DNA from: Atkinsonella hypoxylon
Lineage: Eukaryota > Ascomycota > Sordariomycetes > Hypocreales > Clavicipitaceae
Length of the DNA: 64,000 nt
Assembly (NCBI GenBank): GCA_000729835.1
Contig: JFHB01000155.1
Span: forward strand, 1 to 64,000
Direction of reading: 5' to 3'
Below, one piece after another: positions 46,461 through 58,440 of this stretch (position 1 is the stretch's first letter; every line of letters starts with the position of its first letter). The notes beneath the pieces are model-generated. The model did no database searches. It saw only the letters and a list, made by a program, of their open reading frames with translations, and was not told where the DNA came from. The position numbers and the translations under genes are program-made.

Positions 46461-47871
46461 ATACTGCTTAGAGCTATAGGTAGAGCAACTAAATGTATTA
46501 TTACAATAAGAGTAGGATTAAGATAGAGTAACGCTATAGATAGGCTAGGTCCTCTAGTCTCTCTCTATTAGCTGCCTTAGCGCTCTCTATAGAGATAAAG
46601 AGAAGAAGAAGGTTATAGAGAATATTAAGGTAAAAACAGCTAGTAAAGCAACGCTAGAAAGTTAACTAGCTGTAGCTTTATAGGTGCTAGCTAGAATAAC
46701 GCTATTCTTAAACAAACACTTATAGAGCCTATAGAACTAAGGAGTATAAAAAGACCTAATATATTTAATAAGGTTAAATGCAGTCTAAAAGGGGAAGAGA
46801 AGGTTCTTATTAAAGGTAAAAACATAAGAATAGATTGCAGACTGCACCCTTAATGCATAAGGGGCGCTAGTTTACTAGAGCTACCTCTAGGTCCTTAAGT
46901 ATAAGCTATTAACTACTATACTAATATATAGAATATATAAGTCGCTAATATTAGGCTACCTAGGACGAAATACTACATTCTAGGCATTAATATATAACTA
47001 TTACTAGAATAGGCTGTCCTAAGATATTACTTAATACATCTAAAACTACTACTATTACAGCAGCTAGAAGAGTAAGAGGTTACAGTAAGGCCTCTTACAA
47101 CTTATTCTAGCGCTAAATAGGTATTAGTTATAGATCTCTATAGATTTTATAATAGATTTACTAGCGCTAAACTAGGCTACACCCTTTTACCTAATAGTTA
47201 TTACTAATTAACTTTTAAAGTATATATAGTTAGAGGCAATAACCTCTATAGAGGCAAAGGAATATACCTAGCAGTTTAAGCATTATTAGTAGCAGTTTTA
47301 TAGGTTCCTAAAATAAATTATCTCTAACTATAGTTTAGATTAGTTAAGTACCTTTTAGACTACTCTTTATTGCCTTATTAGAATTAAACAATTACTGTCT
47401 ATATTCTATTACCTATAGATAGACAGCAGAATAGAGAGAGTTAATTAGGAAGTGTAAGCAATTCTATAGGTTATAGTTGCCTTTTTGCAGTTTAACTAGC
47501 CTAAATATCTCTCTATATACTAGCTAGCTATTAACAATAGGAATTCCTTAGTAACTAGTATAAGTCTAAACTAAGCAATATATAGGTACAATATAGACCT
47601 TATCTAAAAGCTTATAAATAAAGAGAAGTTCTAAGTCTTATATAAAGGGTAGGCTTTAGCGTTCCTTAAACAGCTGTAAAAAGGTATAAATATTACCTAA
47701 GCTGTAATTAACTTTACCTAGTAGAGGCAGTAAGAGCAGTTAAATAGAAGCTATAGGCTAGTAGAATAGTATAAGGTAAAGAACTTAGTTTAGCTAACGC
47801 TTTATTATATTAAGATAAACTACTTAAGTTAGAAGCTTAATTAGGTTATAGTAAAGTATATAGTTATAGAT
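46461..47871 (+). pseudogene. Gypsy-2 integrase remnant (middle part of pol)
   Basis: Continuation of Gypsy-2 beyond copy C; the first five bases are the ATACT duplication. The RNase H end is followed by integrase. The core reads YQLQISIDFIIDLLAL near 47128, then ATPFYLIVITN; a second core motif IISNYSLDQLSTFQTTLY near 47323-47376 corresponds to the family's SDRGSQF segment; then IERVNQEVQAIL near 47430, in the place of the catalytic Glu region. The segment AFLKQLQKGINITQAVINF near 47653 resembles the linker after the core. It stops at DILV where Gypsy-4 inserted, and the chromodomain is found at 58185. Stops are TAA/TAG. Confidence 0.8.
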
Positions 47872-47876
47872 ATACT
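47872..47876 (+). other. Target-site duplication of Gypsy-4 (left)
   Basis: ATACT, matched exactly by 58017-58021. Confidence 0.9.
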
Positions 47877-48119
47877 TGTTACGGTGGGATCCGACGTGGG
47901 TTTGTCGGAAGTAACAATAGGTTGTTGGATTCAACAGGTTATGCAATAAATCGTAAGAGGAGTCGTAAGAGCTTCTGTGAGGAGCATCTAGTAATAGTGT
48001 TCTAGTGAATAATAGTTAATTGTTCAATCTAACTACCTAAGTGTTGCTTCTAACTACTTATATATAATTGCAGTTACGTGCACTAGTGACCTATAGGTCT
48101 ATAGGATTATTCTGTAATA
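47877..48119 (-). repeat. 3' LTR of Gypsy-4
   Basis: 243 bp. The outer (left) part is nearly unconverted (TTACGGTGGGATCCGACG, GTTTGTCGGAAG). The inner ~50 bp are converted (GACCTATAGGTCTATAGG) relative to the partner. Confidence 0.9.
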
Positions 48120-48700
48120 AGTGCTGCCTCTACAAAAAAGATTAGCTGTTCTAGCTATTCTAAAAATTAATTATTAGTCGTTAGAAAGTATATTAGATTA
48201 AACTAAATAACTTATTAATCTAGCTGTTATAAAAGGCGCAGAAAGGTAGTTATTGTTTTATTGCATAAGTATATATTATTGTTGTTGTAGTGCAATCTGC
48301 AGCATAGGCTGCTATATTTATGTATTTTCCTGTGCACTTATAATGCTTAAATTACACTTATAATCTAGTAACTATTAAATCTATATATTAAATTAATAGA
48401 TTTCCTTAAACCTAATAGAGCGTTAAAGCTTATTCTATATTCTATATATAAGTGAAGTTGCGCAAAATTATCCTAGATAATATTAAATCCTATAAATTAA
48501 TCTTATATAATAAAGCTAATTTATTAAATCTATATAGTATATTCTTTATATAAGATTATTCTGTATAGTGTTAAAAGTATTAAAAATTAATCTATATTAA
48601 AGTAAATTTTCTATTAGATCTCTTTAGTGCATTTCTCTATATATATACAGCCTATTCTAATCCTTAGGCATTAGTAATAGCAGCAAATTGTTAGTTAGTT
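48120..48700. other. Unassigned part of Gypsy-4 next to the 3' LTR
   Basis: AT-rich, no recognisable domain. The purine run expected for a - strand polypurine tract is weak here (complement of TGCCTCTAC at 48124-48133). Confidence 0.35.
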
Positions 48701-50242
48701 ATAGTAAGCTGTTAGTTCTCTCTAGAAAGTAAAGCTAAAGGACGTTCCTAGCAGCTTTAGAGAGAGTTTTGCCTAGAAGGCGCTAGTTTTATACTTAGTA
48801 GGTGTTTTTACTAGTTTACTTACAGCTAGCCTCTTAGTTAGCGTTTTTACCTTAGTTAGTATTAGCTTTACTGTAGAAGGTATCTCTTATAGAATTAATA
48901 GAGAGAAATGCATTAAAGATAGGTTAATTAGAATAAACTAAGCACTTTTTCTATATTAAATAGTGCTAAATCTATTACTAGAGAGGCCTTATGCAGCAAT
49001 AGGCTAGTTAGCTAAGCATTCTAAGAAGTCTATATAAATATAGTTAATTTTATATTATAAGCGTCTACTTTTTGCCTATAGTATGTTAATATTACTAGCA
49101 ACCTTTAGTAAGGTTTTGTTTTTATTAATAACATTATTAATACCTTTATTAAATTAACTTATACTATTTAGTTAGTTATATATACTGTAGATAGTAGTCT
49201 ATAATTTATTAAACTACTTATTAAATAAACCTCCTTTAGCCTTTATTTTAACTTAGTTAATCTTTTTATTTAACTTATTAATTTTAGTAATATAGAGGTT
49301 AAGTTGCTTCTATATAGCGTTACTACCTATAGAAGTGTCCTTAAAGTAGGCTTTAATTATTTCTTTAGCGTTAGATTTACACTTCTCCTAAAGGAGACTA
49401 TTATACTAGCTCTAGGATTGCACCTTAGCTAATAGAATAAAGAGTAAGTCTATACAGCTAATACTAGCTAAGGCACCTACAATAGTGCTGTTAATTCTAC
49501 TAAATTTATTAGAGAAGTAGATAGTAAGCAACACTACCTATAACAGTAAACTAGTAGATAAATCTATAGTAATAGTTTCTTTACCTCTTTTTACTATATT
49601 GCTACTATAGTATATAGTAGCTACTGCTTTTGCCTATATCTTGCCTCTTTTAGCTACTCTAGCGTTACCTATAGATACCTTAGCATCCTTACCTTTATAT
49701 TGCTAGTTCTAGTGCTTTACTTTATAGTTATTGTAAATCCTAAAGATATATATTACTGTATTCTACTAGAGTAAGTAATATATATTATCTTTAGAGACCT
49801 TAATGCTAGTTTTATCTATTGTACTGCCTTTAAGGGTAAATTTATAGGCATAAGCGTAAATAGCATTTTCTATATTCTATACCTTTTCTTTAGCTCTATT
49901 AGCGTAGTAATACTAACTATAGTCTTCTATAATAGGCTCTACATTAGTAATGTTAATATTATCTTTAATTTCTACAGGAATAGTGCTAGAGATAAACTTA
50001 TTAACTTTTAGGGTGCCCTTAGCACTTCTAGGCCTGCTAAAAGTGCTATATAGGCAGCGAAAATTAAGCAACGTAAGATAAGTTTTAATGTCGTTTAGCC
50101 CTATAGCTACTGTATTACCTTTATAGTTGTATTCCTACTCCTTAAACTTAGAACCTTCGCTCTTAGCGTCGGAACTGTTGTTGTAATTAACGTGCGCGTT
50201 AGAAGCAACGTATTCTTCTTTAGGTTCAAATAGTAGCGGCAT
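48700..50242 (-). pseudogene. Unrecognised accessory frame of Gypsy-4 (~510 codons)
   Basis: Starts at an ATG (complement of 50240-50242; protein begins MPLLFEPKEEYVASNAHVNY) and stays in one frame to about 48.7 kb with only TAA/TAG interruptions. The N-terminal ~65 codons are Glu/Asn/Lys-rich and little converted. Further on is a Lys/Asn-rich, probably helical segment (LYITKINKLNKKINQVKIK near 49285-49230) that may form a coiled coil. I see no zinc knuckle, signal peptide, transmembrane segment or catalytic motif that would name it. It lies downstream of integrase on the same strand, where some retroelements carry an extra gene such as an env-like one. It could also be a captured host gene or part of another element nested in Gypsy-4. 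The 3' end is approximate. Confidence 0.5.
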
Positions 50243-50440
50243 TGTAGCTTAAGCGATCAAGCGACGCAAGACGAGTTTTAATGTCGTCTGGCCCTATAGC
50301 CACTGTATCACCTTTATAGTCGTATTCCTGCTCCTCGAACTTAGAACCTTCGCTCTTAGCGTTAGAACTATTGTTGTAATTAACGTACACGTTAGAAGTA
50401 ATATATTCTTCTTTAGGTTTAAATAGTAGCAGCATTGTAG
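50050..50440 (-). repeat. 193-bp tandem duplication over the start of the accessory frame
   Basis: Two adjacent copies at an offset of 193 bp (AGTTTTAATG at 50081 and 50274; GCATTGTAG at 50239 and 50432). Each carries the ATG and the first ~60 codons. The left copy (ATG at 50242) is in frame with the long accessory frame. The right copy (ATG at 50435) runs into a stop at 50226, because 193 is not a multiple of three. This block is one of the few CpG-containing islands in the region (GCGATCAAGCGACGCAAGACG near 50252). Confidence 0.85.
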
Positions 50441-51300
50441 CTTAAGCGTAGTTACTGTTGTTGTTCCCTTCTTAGAATAGGCTATCTAGGTTCGCTAGAA
50501 TTAATAATTCTAAACTACTAGAAGAAAAGGATAATAGTAGTAGATTTTCTGCAGAAGGGATAGAAGGGGCTAAAAGTAGCTCTATAGAGGCTAGCTAGTT
50601 CTATAGGCTATAGAAATTTACTCTATAAGTAGTCTATTGCCCTTAGTGTAGTATTCTAGTGTTTAACTGTTAAAAGTAACTAAACAACAGCCTAAAGGGA
50701 TAGAAAGAGCAGCAGCTATAACAGTATTAATAAATTTATAAGATTTTATAATATATAAGGGTGTAAGGAAAAGGTTATATAGTAAAAAGCGCAAAAATTC
50801 GCGAAAGTAAAGGTAAATTTACAGGAAAAGTAGGTTAAAACAATAGTATATAGATTTATAGGTGTTTTCTTCTTAACCTTCTGCAATTCTATAATATAGG
50901 TTAATTTTAATAGTTCTAATAATAATAAATAAAGATATAAGGAAAGAGATACTAAGGGATTTAAACAATCTATTATATAATAAAGGAAATTAAGACTTAT
51001 AAGGAAAAGAGTTAGTAGTAGGCTTCTGCTAGCTAATTTAAGGCTTTTTAGTGGGCTATATTACCTTTTTAATAACGCTAATACTCTTCTTCTTAATTTA
51101 TAGGGTGTTTCTATAGATATTTATTTATAATTTTAGAAGCATTAACTTTAAGCTTATCTTTAGTAATTTATTAGTTATCTTTAGTAGAGAACTCTTTCTA
51201 TTGTATAAGGAATTCTAGATGTAGCTTACTTAACCTACTGTAGGAACGTTAGATTTAATAGGTATAAATTTACTTAATTTCCTAATAGTCCTTTATACTA
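50441..51300. other. Unassigned Gypsy-4 sequence between integrase and accessory frame
   Basis: No domain is recognised. Partly open on the - strand, but with no motif that would fix a product. Confidence 0.35.
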
Positions 51301-54300
51301 AACTCTTCTATTGCAATTAGTAGTAGCAGTTACTCTTTTTAGTTAAAAGGGTCTTTACTTTATCTTAGCTTCTAAAGGTAAGCTATTAATACTACTAGAT
51401 ATATATATAAATCTAGTAAGAAATCTAGGCAAAATAATAATAGGCTTACTTTTATAAGAACCTTATATAGCTTTACCTATTAAGGAGACTATTTCTTTTT
51501 TAGCTTTTCTAGAAGTATATATTCTTAGTGTAATTGTAGGTAGACTATATTCTTTACTTTAATGTTAATAGGCTTATACTAGGCGTTATATTTAATCTTA
51601 CTTAAGGCATTTACTATACTAATAGCTGTTTCTACCTCTTATTAGTATAGCTTCTAAAGTATAGCTATATTGCTTATATCTATTCTATTACTAAGAACGT
51701 TATCTAATTAGATTAGATTAACAATAGTAGCTAGTTAGAAACTATATATAAGTTTATTAAAGGAAATCTCTATACTAGCTGCTACTATATTATTAAGTTA
51801 GTGCTATAGTGCTAGAAGTATTATAGTCTATAGTGTATCTAGATTTATAACTATATAGTATTAAATAGTAATAATAACTATTTAATTCTTCTATTTAGCT
51901 GTTCTATCTATTTATAGGTAGTAAGTTATAGCTATAAGCAATTTACTTCTAATTTAGGTAAATATACTTCTTTAAACGTTAGAAATAAACTTTAGATCTT
52001 AGTTACTTATAATCTACTTAAGAAGGCCTTAGTTTAATAAATATAGTATTTATAAGAGTAATTCTACCTAAATTTCTACTGTATATATTATATACTTAAG
52101 TATAAGGATTATTTGCTTACTAAATAGGCAATTTACTAGATACAGTAAGTTATAGAAGCTATATTTATCTTTTTACTATAGAGTGTTTATTAAGCTAACT
52201 TTAGGTATATTAGTAATAAAATTAAGCAAAATTGTATAGAAGGGAGTTAGAACTAACTCTAATAACCTTAATTTCTCTAGTAGCTTACTGCAGTTAATTG
52301 CGTTTTCTTTATAGATACAGCAGTAAGCAATATAGGCTTAAATCCGCTTATATATCTATAGAAAGTAAACTACCTATAATTCTACTGCTATTCTATAGGC
52401 GCTAAAATAGTTTTAATTATTATAGACTATTTTAAGGATAAATTCTATAACCTTTATAGGTATATACAGTTAAAATAAGCCTTTTCTATTATAATAGTAT
52501 AAAAGTCTATTGTCTTATAGGGTTTATTTATATAGTAGAATCCTTAGCCTTTATTATTAATTTTACTAATTCTACTTTTTATAAAAGTTCTTTATACCTT
52601 CTATAATTCTATTAAGCTTTAGATTAAAACTATAGCCTTAAACAATTTCCTCTTTTAAACCTTTATTTAATACTGCTGTAGTGCTATATTCTTTAGCAAA
52701 AAACGCACTTACATTAAGCTTATTAAATTTACTATTATAAGCCTTTTCTTAGTATAAAACTATAACTAATAACCTAAAGAGTGCATTTAGCACTATATTT
52801 AGCACTTTTAGTATATAGAAGACTCTTAGGTTAAATTGCAACAAATAATTAGCTACTTTAGCTAATTTTAGGTTAGCTTTATCTAGATCTATTGTAGTAA
52901 GTAAGGTATATTTAATAATTCCTTTTACTAGTAAGTAGTTTATAATAATATTAATAATGTAGTAGTTAGATTAAACTATTTTCTATAGCTTTTAGACACT
53001 CTATATAATTATAGCTACCTCTACCTTAGTTAATCTATAATGTTTCTTTAGATTAGAAGTATATCTTAAGAGAAAGAGAATTAGCTGCAGTTAGTTACTT
53101 TTAATGTTTTTACTAGGTATACTATAACTATTCTATTTACCTATAAGCTAGAAGATAAAGAGCCTAAATTCTTCCTTATAAGCGTTAACTTTAAAGAATA
53201 AATACTTACTAGAGTTATAGTGCTATAGAATAGTATTTTTATTAAAGTATACTTTTACCTCTTTAAATACCTTTTCTTTCTTAGGTTTTAGTAAAAATAT
53301 TGCTTTTTAGGCTTTCTTTTAGTATATTAGTTTAGGTAGACTATTAGTTAAGCCTTTCTTATAAAGCTTTTACAGTAAAGTAGTTTTTTATTTCTATAGT
53401 AAGTAAATTTATATATTAAACTATAGAATACTCTTCTATAAAAAGCTAGCTATACTAATAAAGGTCTCTAGATTTATAAGATCTACTAGAAACTTAAGTT
53501 TTTAAAAAGCTTTTAGCTTATTGTTTATATTAGTAATTCTATTGCTATTAACAATAAAACCTAATAGCTAAATAGCTAAGTAGTCTATAAATAACTTCTT
53601 TATAGCTATTATTAATTTATTTTTCTCTAGAATTAATAAGACTATATTAAGGTATATAAGGTAGTCCTTAGTAGAGTTAAAGAATATAATAATGTTATTA
53701 ATATAGATTTATATAAAATATTAATGCTTTTAAAATAATTAGTCTATATACTATTAAGTAAAAGCTAATGTATTCTTAAAGCCTATAAGCGCTATATTTA
53801 ATGCTTTTAATCTCTATTTTAATATTACTACTATATAAGATTAGTGTTCTTATCTTATAGAAAGCTAATAGAAAAACCCTAATATATTAAAGAGCAAAAA
53901 TATCTTCTTACTATATATATTTACTATAATGTTTAATTAATCTAGTAAGAAGTATATATTTAGTATTACTACACTATTAAGTAGTCTTATATTAACTATA
54001 ACTTATTCTTTTCTTTCTATTAAAGTTTTAATCTACACTATAAAGGCTAAGTAGGCTATAGCTGCTAGATTGTTTAAATATAATATCTTTCTACTTAAAT
54101 GCAGCTTATTGTAAACCTTATCTAGTTTAGCTTTATCTTTAGCTCCTAGTAGGTAGATTTAGATAAGTTTTAGCTGCTTCTACTATCTATCTACTAAATC
54201 TACTCTTATATACTAGTCTTTAGGTATAGAAATAATACCTTTATTATAATAAATATTATATTTATCTATTAAGTTAATAAGCTTAGTTATAATATTTAGG

Positions 54301-55060
54301 TTTAAGTTTTCTACCTTAACCTTATATTTATTATAGATATATAGTATATCCTTAGAACAAGAGATTCTATATATAAGGATACTATTATTAACTTTTTTAG
54401 GGTTAAATCTACTACTATTACCTTCTTTCTATAACTTATAATCTTCTGTAGGCAATAAACTATTATTAGGTGCAATATCCTTAGAAAAATATATATATAA
54501 ATTAAATAGGTTTATAATTATATAGTTAGCCTTAAGCCCTTTATTATACTAGAGATAAGCAACCTTTTAATTTTTCTAGATTATAATAAATTTATCTAAA
54601 TAGTTATAAACTACTATTTATTCCTAGTTAGTTATACTAAGTAATGTATTTAGGATAAGGTTAGATTTTAAGTATATATAGTAGGCAGTAGCCTTCTTAT
54701 TAGCTAGTATCTCCTTCTATTTAACTAGAATATACTTCTACAATTTTAGCGGAATTATTATAGCTTATACTGCTATTATATTCTAATGTAAAATCTTTAA
54801 AATTAGCTAGAAGATACCTATTTCTATAACTATATTATAAATAGACCTAATAGTAGCCTTAGAGCAGATAAAATTAATTTTAACACTATAATTATAGAGA
54901 AAGGTTAAACCTAGAAGAAGCTTTAGCTCTAAGTTACTTATTACATTAGCTGTAACTATAAAATAGCTAGTTATAAGCACACTATATATAGATCTAGAGA
55001 TATAGAAGTTAAATATAGCTGTCTTAAAGATATAGAAGGATAATTGCACTTTAGTAACTA
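51300..55060 (-). pseudogene. Gypsy-4 pol remnant (PR-RT-RNase H-IN)
   Basis: Read on the - strand. The open stretch 55049-54807 holds a retropepsin-like domain ending LGLTFLYNYSVKINF, the usual GLPWL..YNP-type landmark before RT. RT follows near 54100-53400; its catalytic box is YINNIIIF (NN at 53699-53694) in place of DD. The segment after it, LGFIVNSNRITNINNKLKAF, and later LVDLINLETFISIASFF match the connection of a fungal Gypsy subfamily. RNase H (LPKLIYQKK region to NIVLNALFRLL, about 53350-52700) and integrase-like sequence (about 52600-51300) come next. Stops are TAA/TAG. Domain order is normal for Gypsy. Confidence 0.8.
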
Positions 55061-57773
55061 GTTTTAGCTCTATTTTTACCTATTTTATATTTTAACTAAA
55101 CTAAGTTAACTATACTTTATTAACTAGCACTAAAGAGGTTCTAGTATCTAGGTAGATTTAATGTAATAGTTCTTTATTATAGAATTAAATAGAAATCTTT
55201 AAAAAGAAATTTAACTTTAGAATACTAGATTTAATAAGCTATAGCTTTATAACTACTTTAACTACTTACTTTATCTAGATTCCTTATAAATCTTTTTAGT
55301 TTACCTTTATTTAAACCTTCTTCTTTTATTTTTCTTTACTTTTAGTAAAATAGGTTTTAATAAAGTTAGATTTTAAACTAATTAGTAGTTCTTTAGTATT
55401 AACTATTTCTTCTTCTTCTATTAGCTAGTATTTATAGCTTTTAAGGTACTTTTTATAGTCTTTCTAGTTAGATTTATCTTTAAACGTTATTATATAGGTA
55501 TATTCCTTATTATTCTGCAGTAAGCTCTATTATTAGAAACATTAAAGCTACTAAAAATACTATAGCTTTAGCTAATAATTCTAGCTAGCCTCTAAATTCT
55601 AGTTTTACTAAGGCTAAAGCTACTGCTCTCTTAGCAGCTAATTTCTTTAGTTTTATAGTAAGTACTAAAAATAATTATTCTAGTAATTTTTATAGAATAG
55701 AGGTTAAAACTAAAATTAACTGTTGCTTTTATTCTAGTTTACTTAGTTACCTTAGGCTGCCTTATTGTTTTTAGAGTTCTTACTGTTAAATTTACTCTAA
55801 GTATAGTAAGCATTAGTACCTTCCTTATAGTCTCCTAATTTTTATTGTTTTCCTAAATCCCTAAGGCATTCTTATAGATCCTTAACCTTATTCTACTATA
55901 GTAATATATATAGATCTTAGGTCTTTTGCTATTAAAATTAAGTATAGCTATTATAATCCTAGGTATAGCTTATAATAGAGTCTTAAAAGGAGCTAAAGAT
56001 TAGTAGTTTTACTATTTATATAGGTATATTAGAATACTCTAGAGGTAAATTCCCTAAATAATTTTTCTTTAATTATATTTTACTCTATAAACTTAGCTAA
56101 ATCTAGCTATATTATTACATTCTAGATCTATATACTAAATTTATTATAGATAGTAGTATAAATAGAGTTTAAACTGCTAAAAATAGCTATTTTTTTATAG
56201 TAATCTAGATGCTACCTATACTATATTAATATATTCCCTTTAAAGAGAGTTTAGAGCTTAATGTAAATAGCTTCCTAGACGTTAATTGTACTATAGCTAC
56301 AGTAGTCTTTAATAGCTTAAATTTATAGCTCTATATTATAGAAAATAGTATGCTTTTCTTTATATAAAATTAGCTTATAGATATTCCTATTATTAAAGGG
56401 TTTAAAGTAACTAATATTAGTAATCTTCTATATAGAATCTATTTATTCCTTAGGGGTTTAGAACTATATATTGCTTTAGTTATTTTATTCTTAATGTAAA
56501 TCTAGCCTTTTATCTGCTAGATTTAGCTAGGGATTATTATTTTTAATATAGTATAGTGCCTATTAATTTATATACTAATATTTAAAGTTACTAAATACTT
56601 AATCTTAGTCTTTTTTAGTATCTTAGCTCTTCTTAGCCTTACTGTTGTAGTATTGCTCTAATAGATTCTTTAGAAATTATAGTAACTTCTATTCTTTTAG
56701 AAAAGTACTAGAGTGTTTAAAGTATTCCTATATTATATAGTTTCCTTTACCTAGAGGTTGCTTTTAACCTTACTTCTAGTTCTAGTTGTCTTTTAGGGGT
56801 AAGTAAGAATTAAAAGCCCTTTACCTATAATTCTTAGGCTAAAAGCCTTATTAGGTATAGTATTATTTATTATATTTATCTTAAGGCTTAAGTATAGTCT
56901 TTATCTTTTAAGCTAAATATTATTACTTTACCTAAAGAGTAATAATTTTATTGTTTAATTCTCTCTATAATCTATTAATTTTATTAATTAATTCTCCCTT
57001 AATTCTACTAATTTACTTACTAATTTCTATAGAAAAACCTATAAGCTATTTTAGTAAAGAGTTCCTTTTTCTAAGTAGATCTACTACTTTCTTTACTTTA
57101 TACTCTAGCCTAAAGGTATAAAACCTTTAGTAGGCCTATAAAAGCAGTAAGATTTTAGCTAGTTCTTTAATTAATAAGTTCTTTCTAGTAGTTTAAGGTA
57201 TATCTAATAGATCTAGGTCCTTAGTAAGTAGTGTAAATTTAGATCTCTATACTTACTTTCCTTTAATATTTTAGGTAAAACTAGCACTAGCTTTATAGAT
57301 AGTGTTTTTTAAGCTATTAGATCTAAATAATCTAGCTTTAGCTTTTCCTTTTAGCATTACTATTAGTAAATCTATAAAAAGTTTAGTAGATTTAGCCTTA
57401 TTAATAATTCTATTAACCTACCTCTATACTTACTATACTATAGAAGTATTAACAGTATTCTAGTAAGAAGATAGTTCTATTAGCTTAAGTTAGTTATATA
57501 ATTTAAGCTGTTTATTAATAAATTTATAGTAAGTAAAATAAAGTAGTAGGCTTCTTTTCTCTTAAGGCATAAAATCCCTTTTTTAAATCTAGAAATCTAG
57601 ATTTTAGTAGTAAAATTTGTAGAATTAGTATATAGTTTTAAGTTCTTTATTAATAAAAAGAATATAATTCCTTCTACTAAGCTTCTTCTAAAGTTACTCT
57701 ATTTTAAATATTACGATTTTAGCTTTTTAAGCTTAAGAAGAGTTAGTAATAATTAAAAGCAATTGCTACTACT
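55061..57773 (-). pseudogene. Gypsy-4 leader and probable Gag region
   Basis: Lies between the 5' LTR and the protease on the - strand, where Gag belongs. Around 55830-55750 one frame reads KLGDYKEGTNAYYT followed by Asn/Ser/Lys-rich sequence, plausible for the end of a Gag without a zinc knuckle. The upstream part is too converted to set a start or domains. No primer-binding site could be assigned next to the LTR. Confidence 0.4.
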
Positions 57774-58016
57774 TATTACAGTAGAATCTAACGTAAGTTT
57801 ATTAGAAGTAATAATAGGTTGTTAGATTTAATAGGTTATACAATAAATCGTAAGAGGAGTTATAAGAGCTTCTGTAAGGAGCATTTAGTAATAGTGTTCT
57901 AGTAAATAATAGTTAATTGTTCAATCTAACTACCTAAGTGTTACTTCTAACTACTTATACATAATTGCGGTCACGTGCACTAGTGACCTGCGGGTCTGTA
58001 GGATTATCCCGTAACA
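57774..58016 (-). repeat. 5' LTR of Gypsy-4
   Basis: 243 bp. The outer (right) ~55 bp keep C/G (GCGGTCACGTGCACTAG, CTGCGGGTCTG, CCCGTAACA). The inner part is converted (TATTACAGTAGAATCTAACG). Mirror image of the partner LTR. Confidence 0.9.
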
Positions 58017-58021
58017 ATACT
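58017..58021 (+). other. Target-site duplication of Gypsy-4 (right)
   Basis: ATACT, after which Gypsy-2 coding sequence resumes. Confidence 0.9.
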
Positions 58022-58440
58022 AATACCTTTAACTATAAAGTTAGATATTCTACTAGGAATTTACCTAGTCTTCTATATTAATCTTATTAAGTAAGCAGCA
58101 ATAAACCCCTTACCTTTCTAGTAATTAGCAAACTTAAGGCTTAGTCTTAAGCTAACTATAATAGATACTAATTTATCCCTTAAGGAGTATAGAGTAAAGG
58201 AAATTCTAGCTGCTAAAAACGTCTTAAGCTAAGAAAGACACTATTAAGTGCTTATTAAGTAGGTAGAATTTATTTAGCTTATATAGGAACTACTAGAAAA
58301 CTTTCTTAATATAGAGGCACTAGATTAATTTAAGTTATAGTAAAAGGACGCTTAATTTAATAATAGGCTTAGTAAAGGTGCAGTAAAATTTTATATAGAC
58401 TTTAATAACAACCTAGTTACCTTTAACTAAAAACAAAAGA
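58022..58440 (+). pseudogene. Gypsy-2 C-terminal chromodomain remnant
   Basis: Continues the Gypsy-2 polyprotein after Gypsy-4. From 58185 it reads EYRVKEILAAKNVLS, then RHYQVLIK and ELLENFLNIEALD, which follows the chromodomain pattern YxVExIL...YLVKWxGY..xTWEP.xNL. Both Trp positions are now stops (TAG in AAG TAG GTA and ATA TAG GAA). Chromodomains at the end of integrase are known in chromovirus-type Gypsy elements and are thought to steer integration toward marked chromatin. The match rests on the spacing of conserved residues and is good but not exact because of conversion. Confidence 0.78.

Larger units (their letters stand above)
47877..58016 (-). mobile_element. Gypsy-4, 10.1-kb Gypsy element inserted in Gypsy-2
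   Basis: Two 243-bp LTRs (TGTTACGGTG...CCCGTAACA) and a perfect ATACT duplication. It interrupts Gypsy-2 between integrase and chromodomain. Protease, RT, RNase H and integrase read on the - strand (right to left), and Gag is expected near the right end. About 3 kb lies between integrase and the left LTR and includes an extra long frame (50242-48700). That makes it larger than a usual 5-7 kb Gypsy element. Confidence 0.9.
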
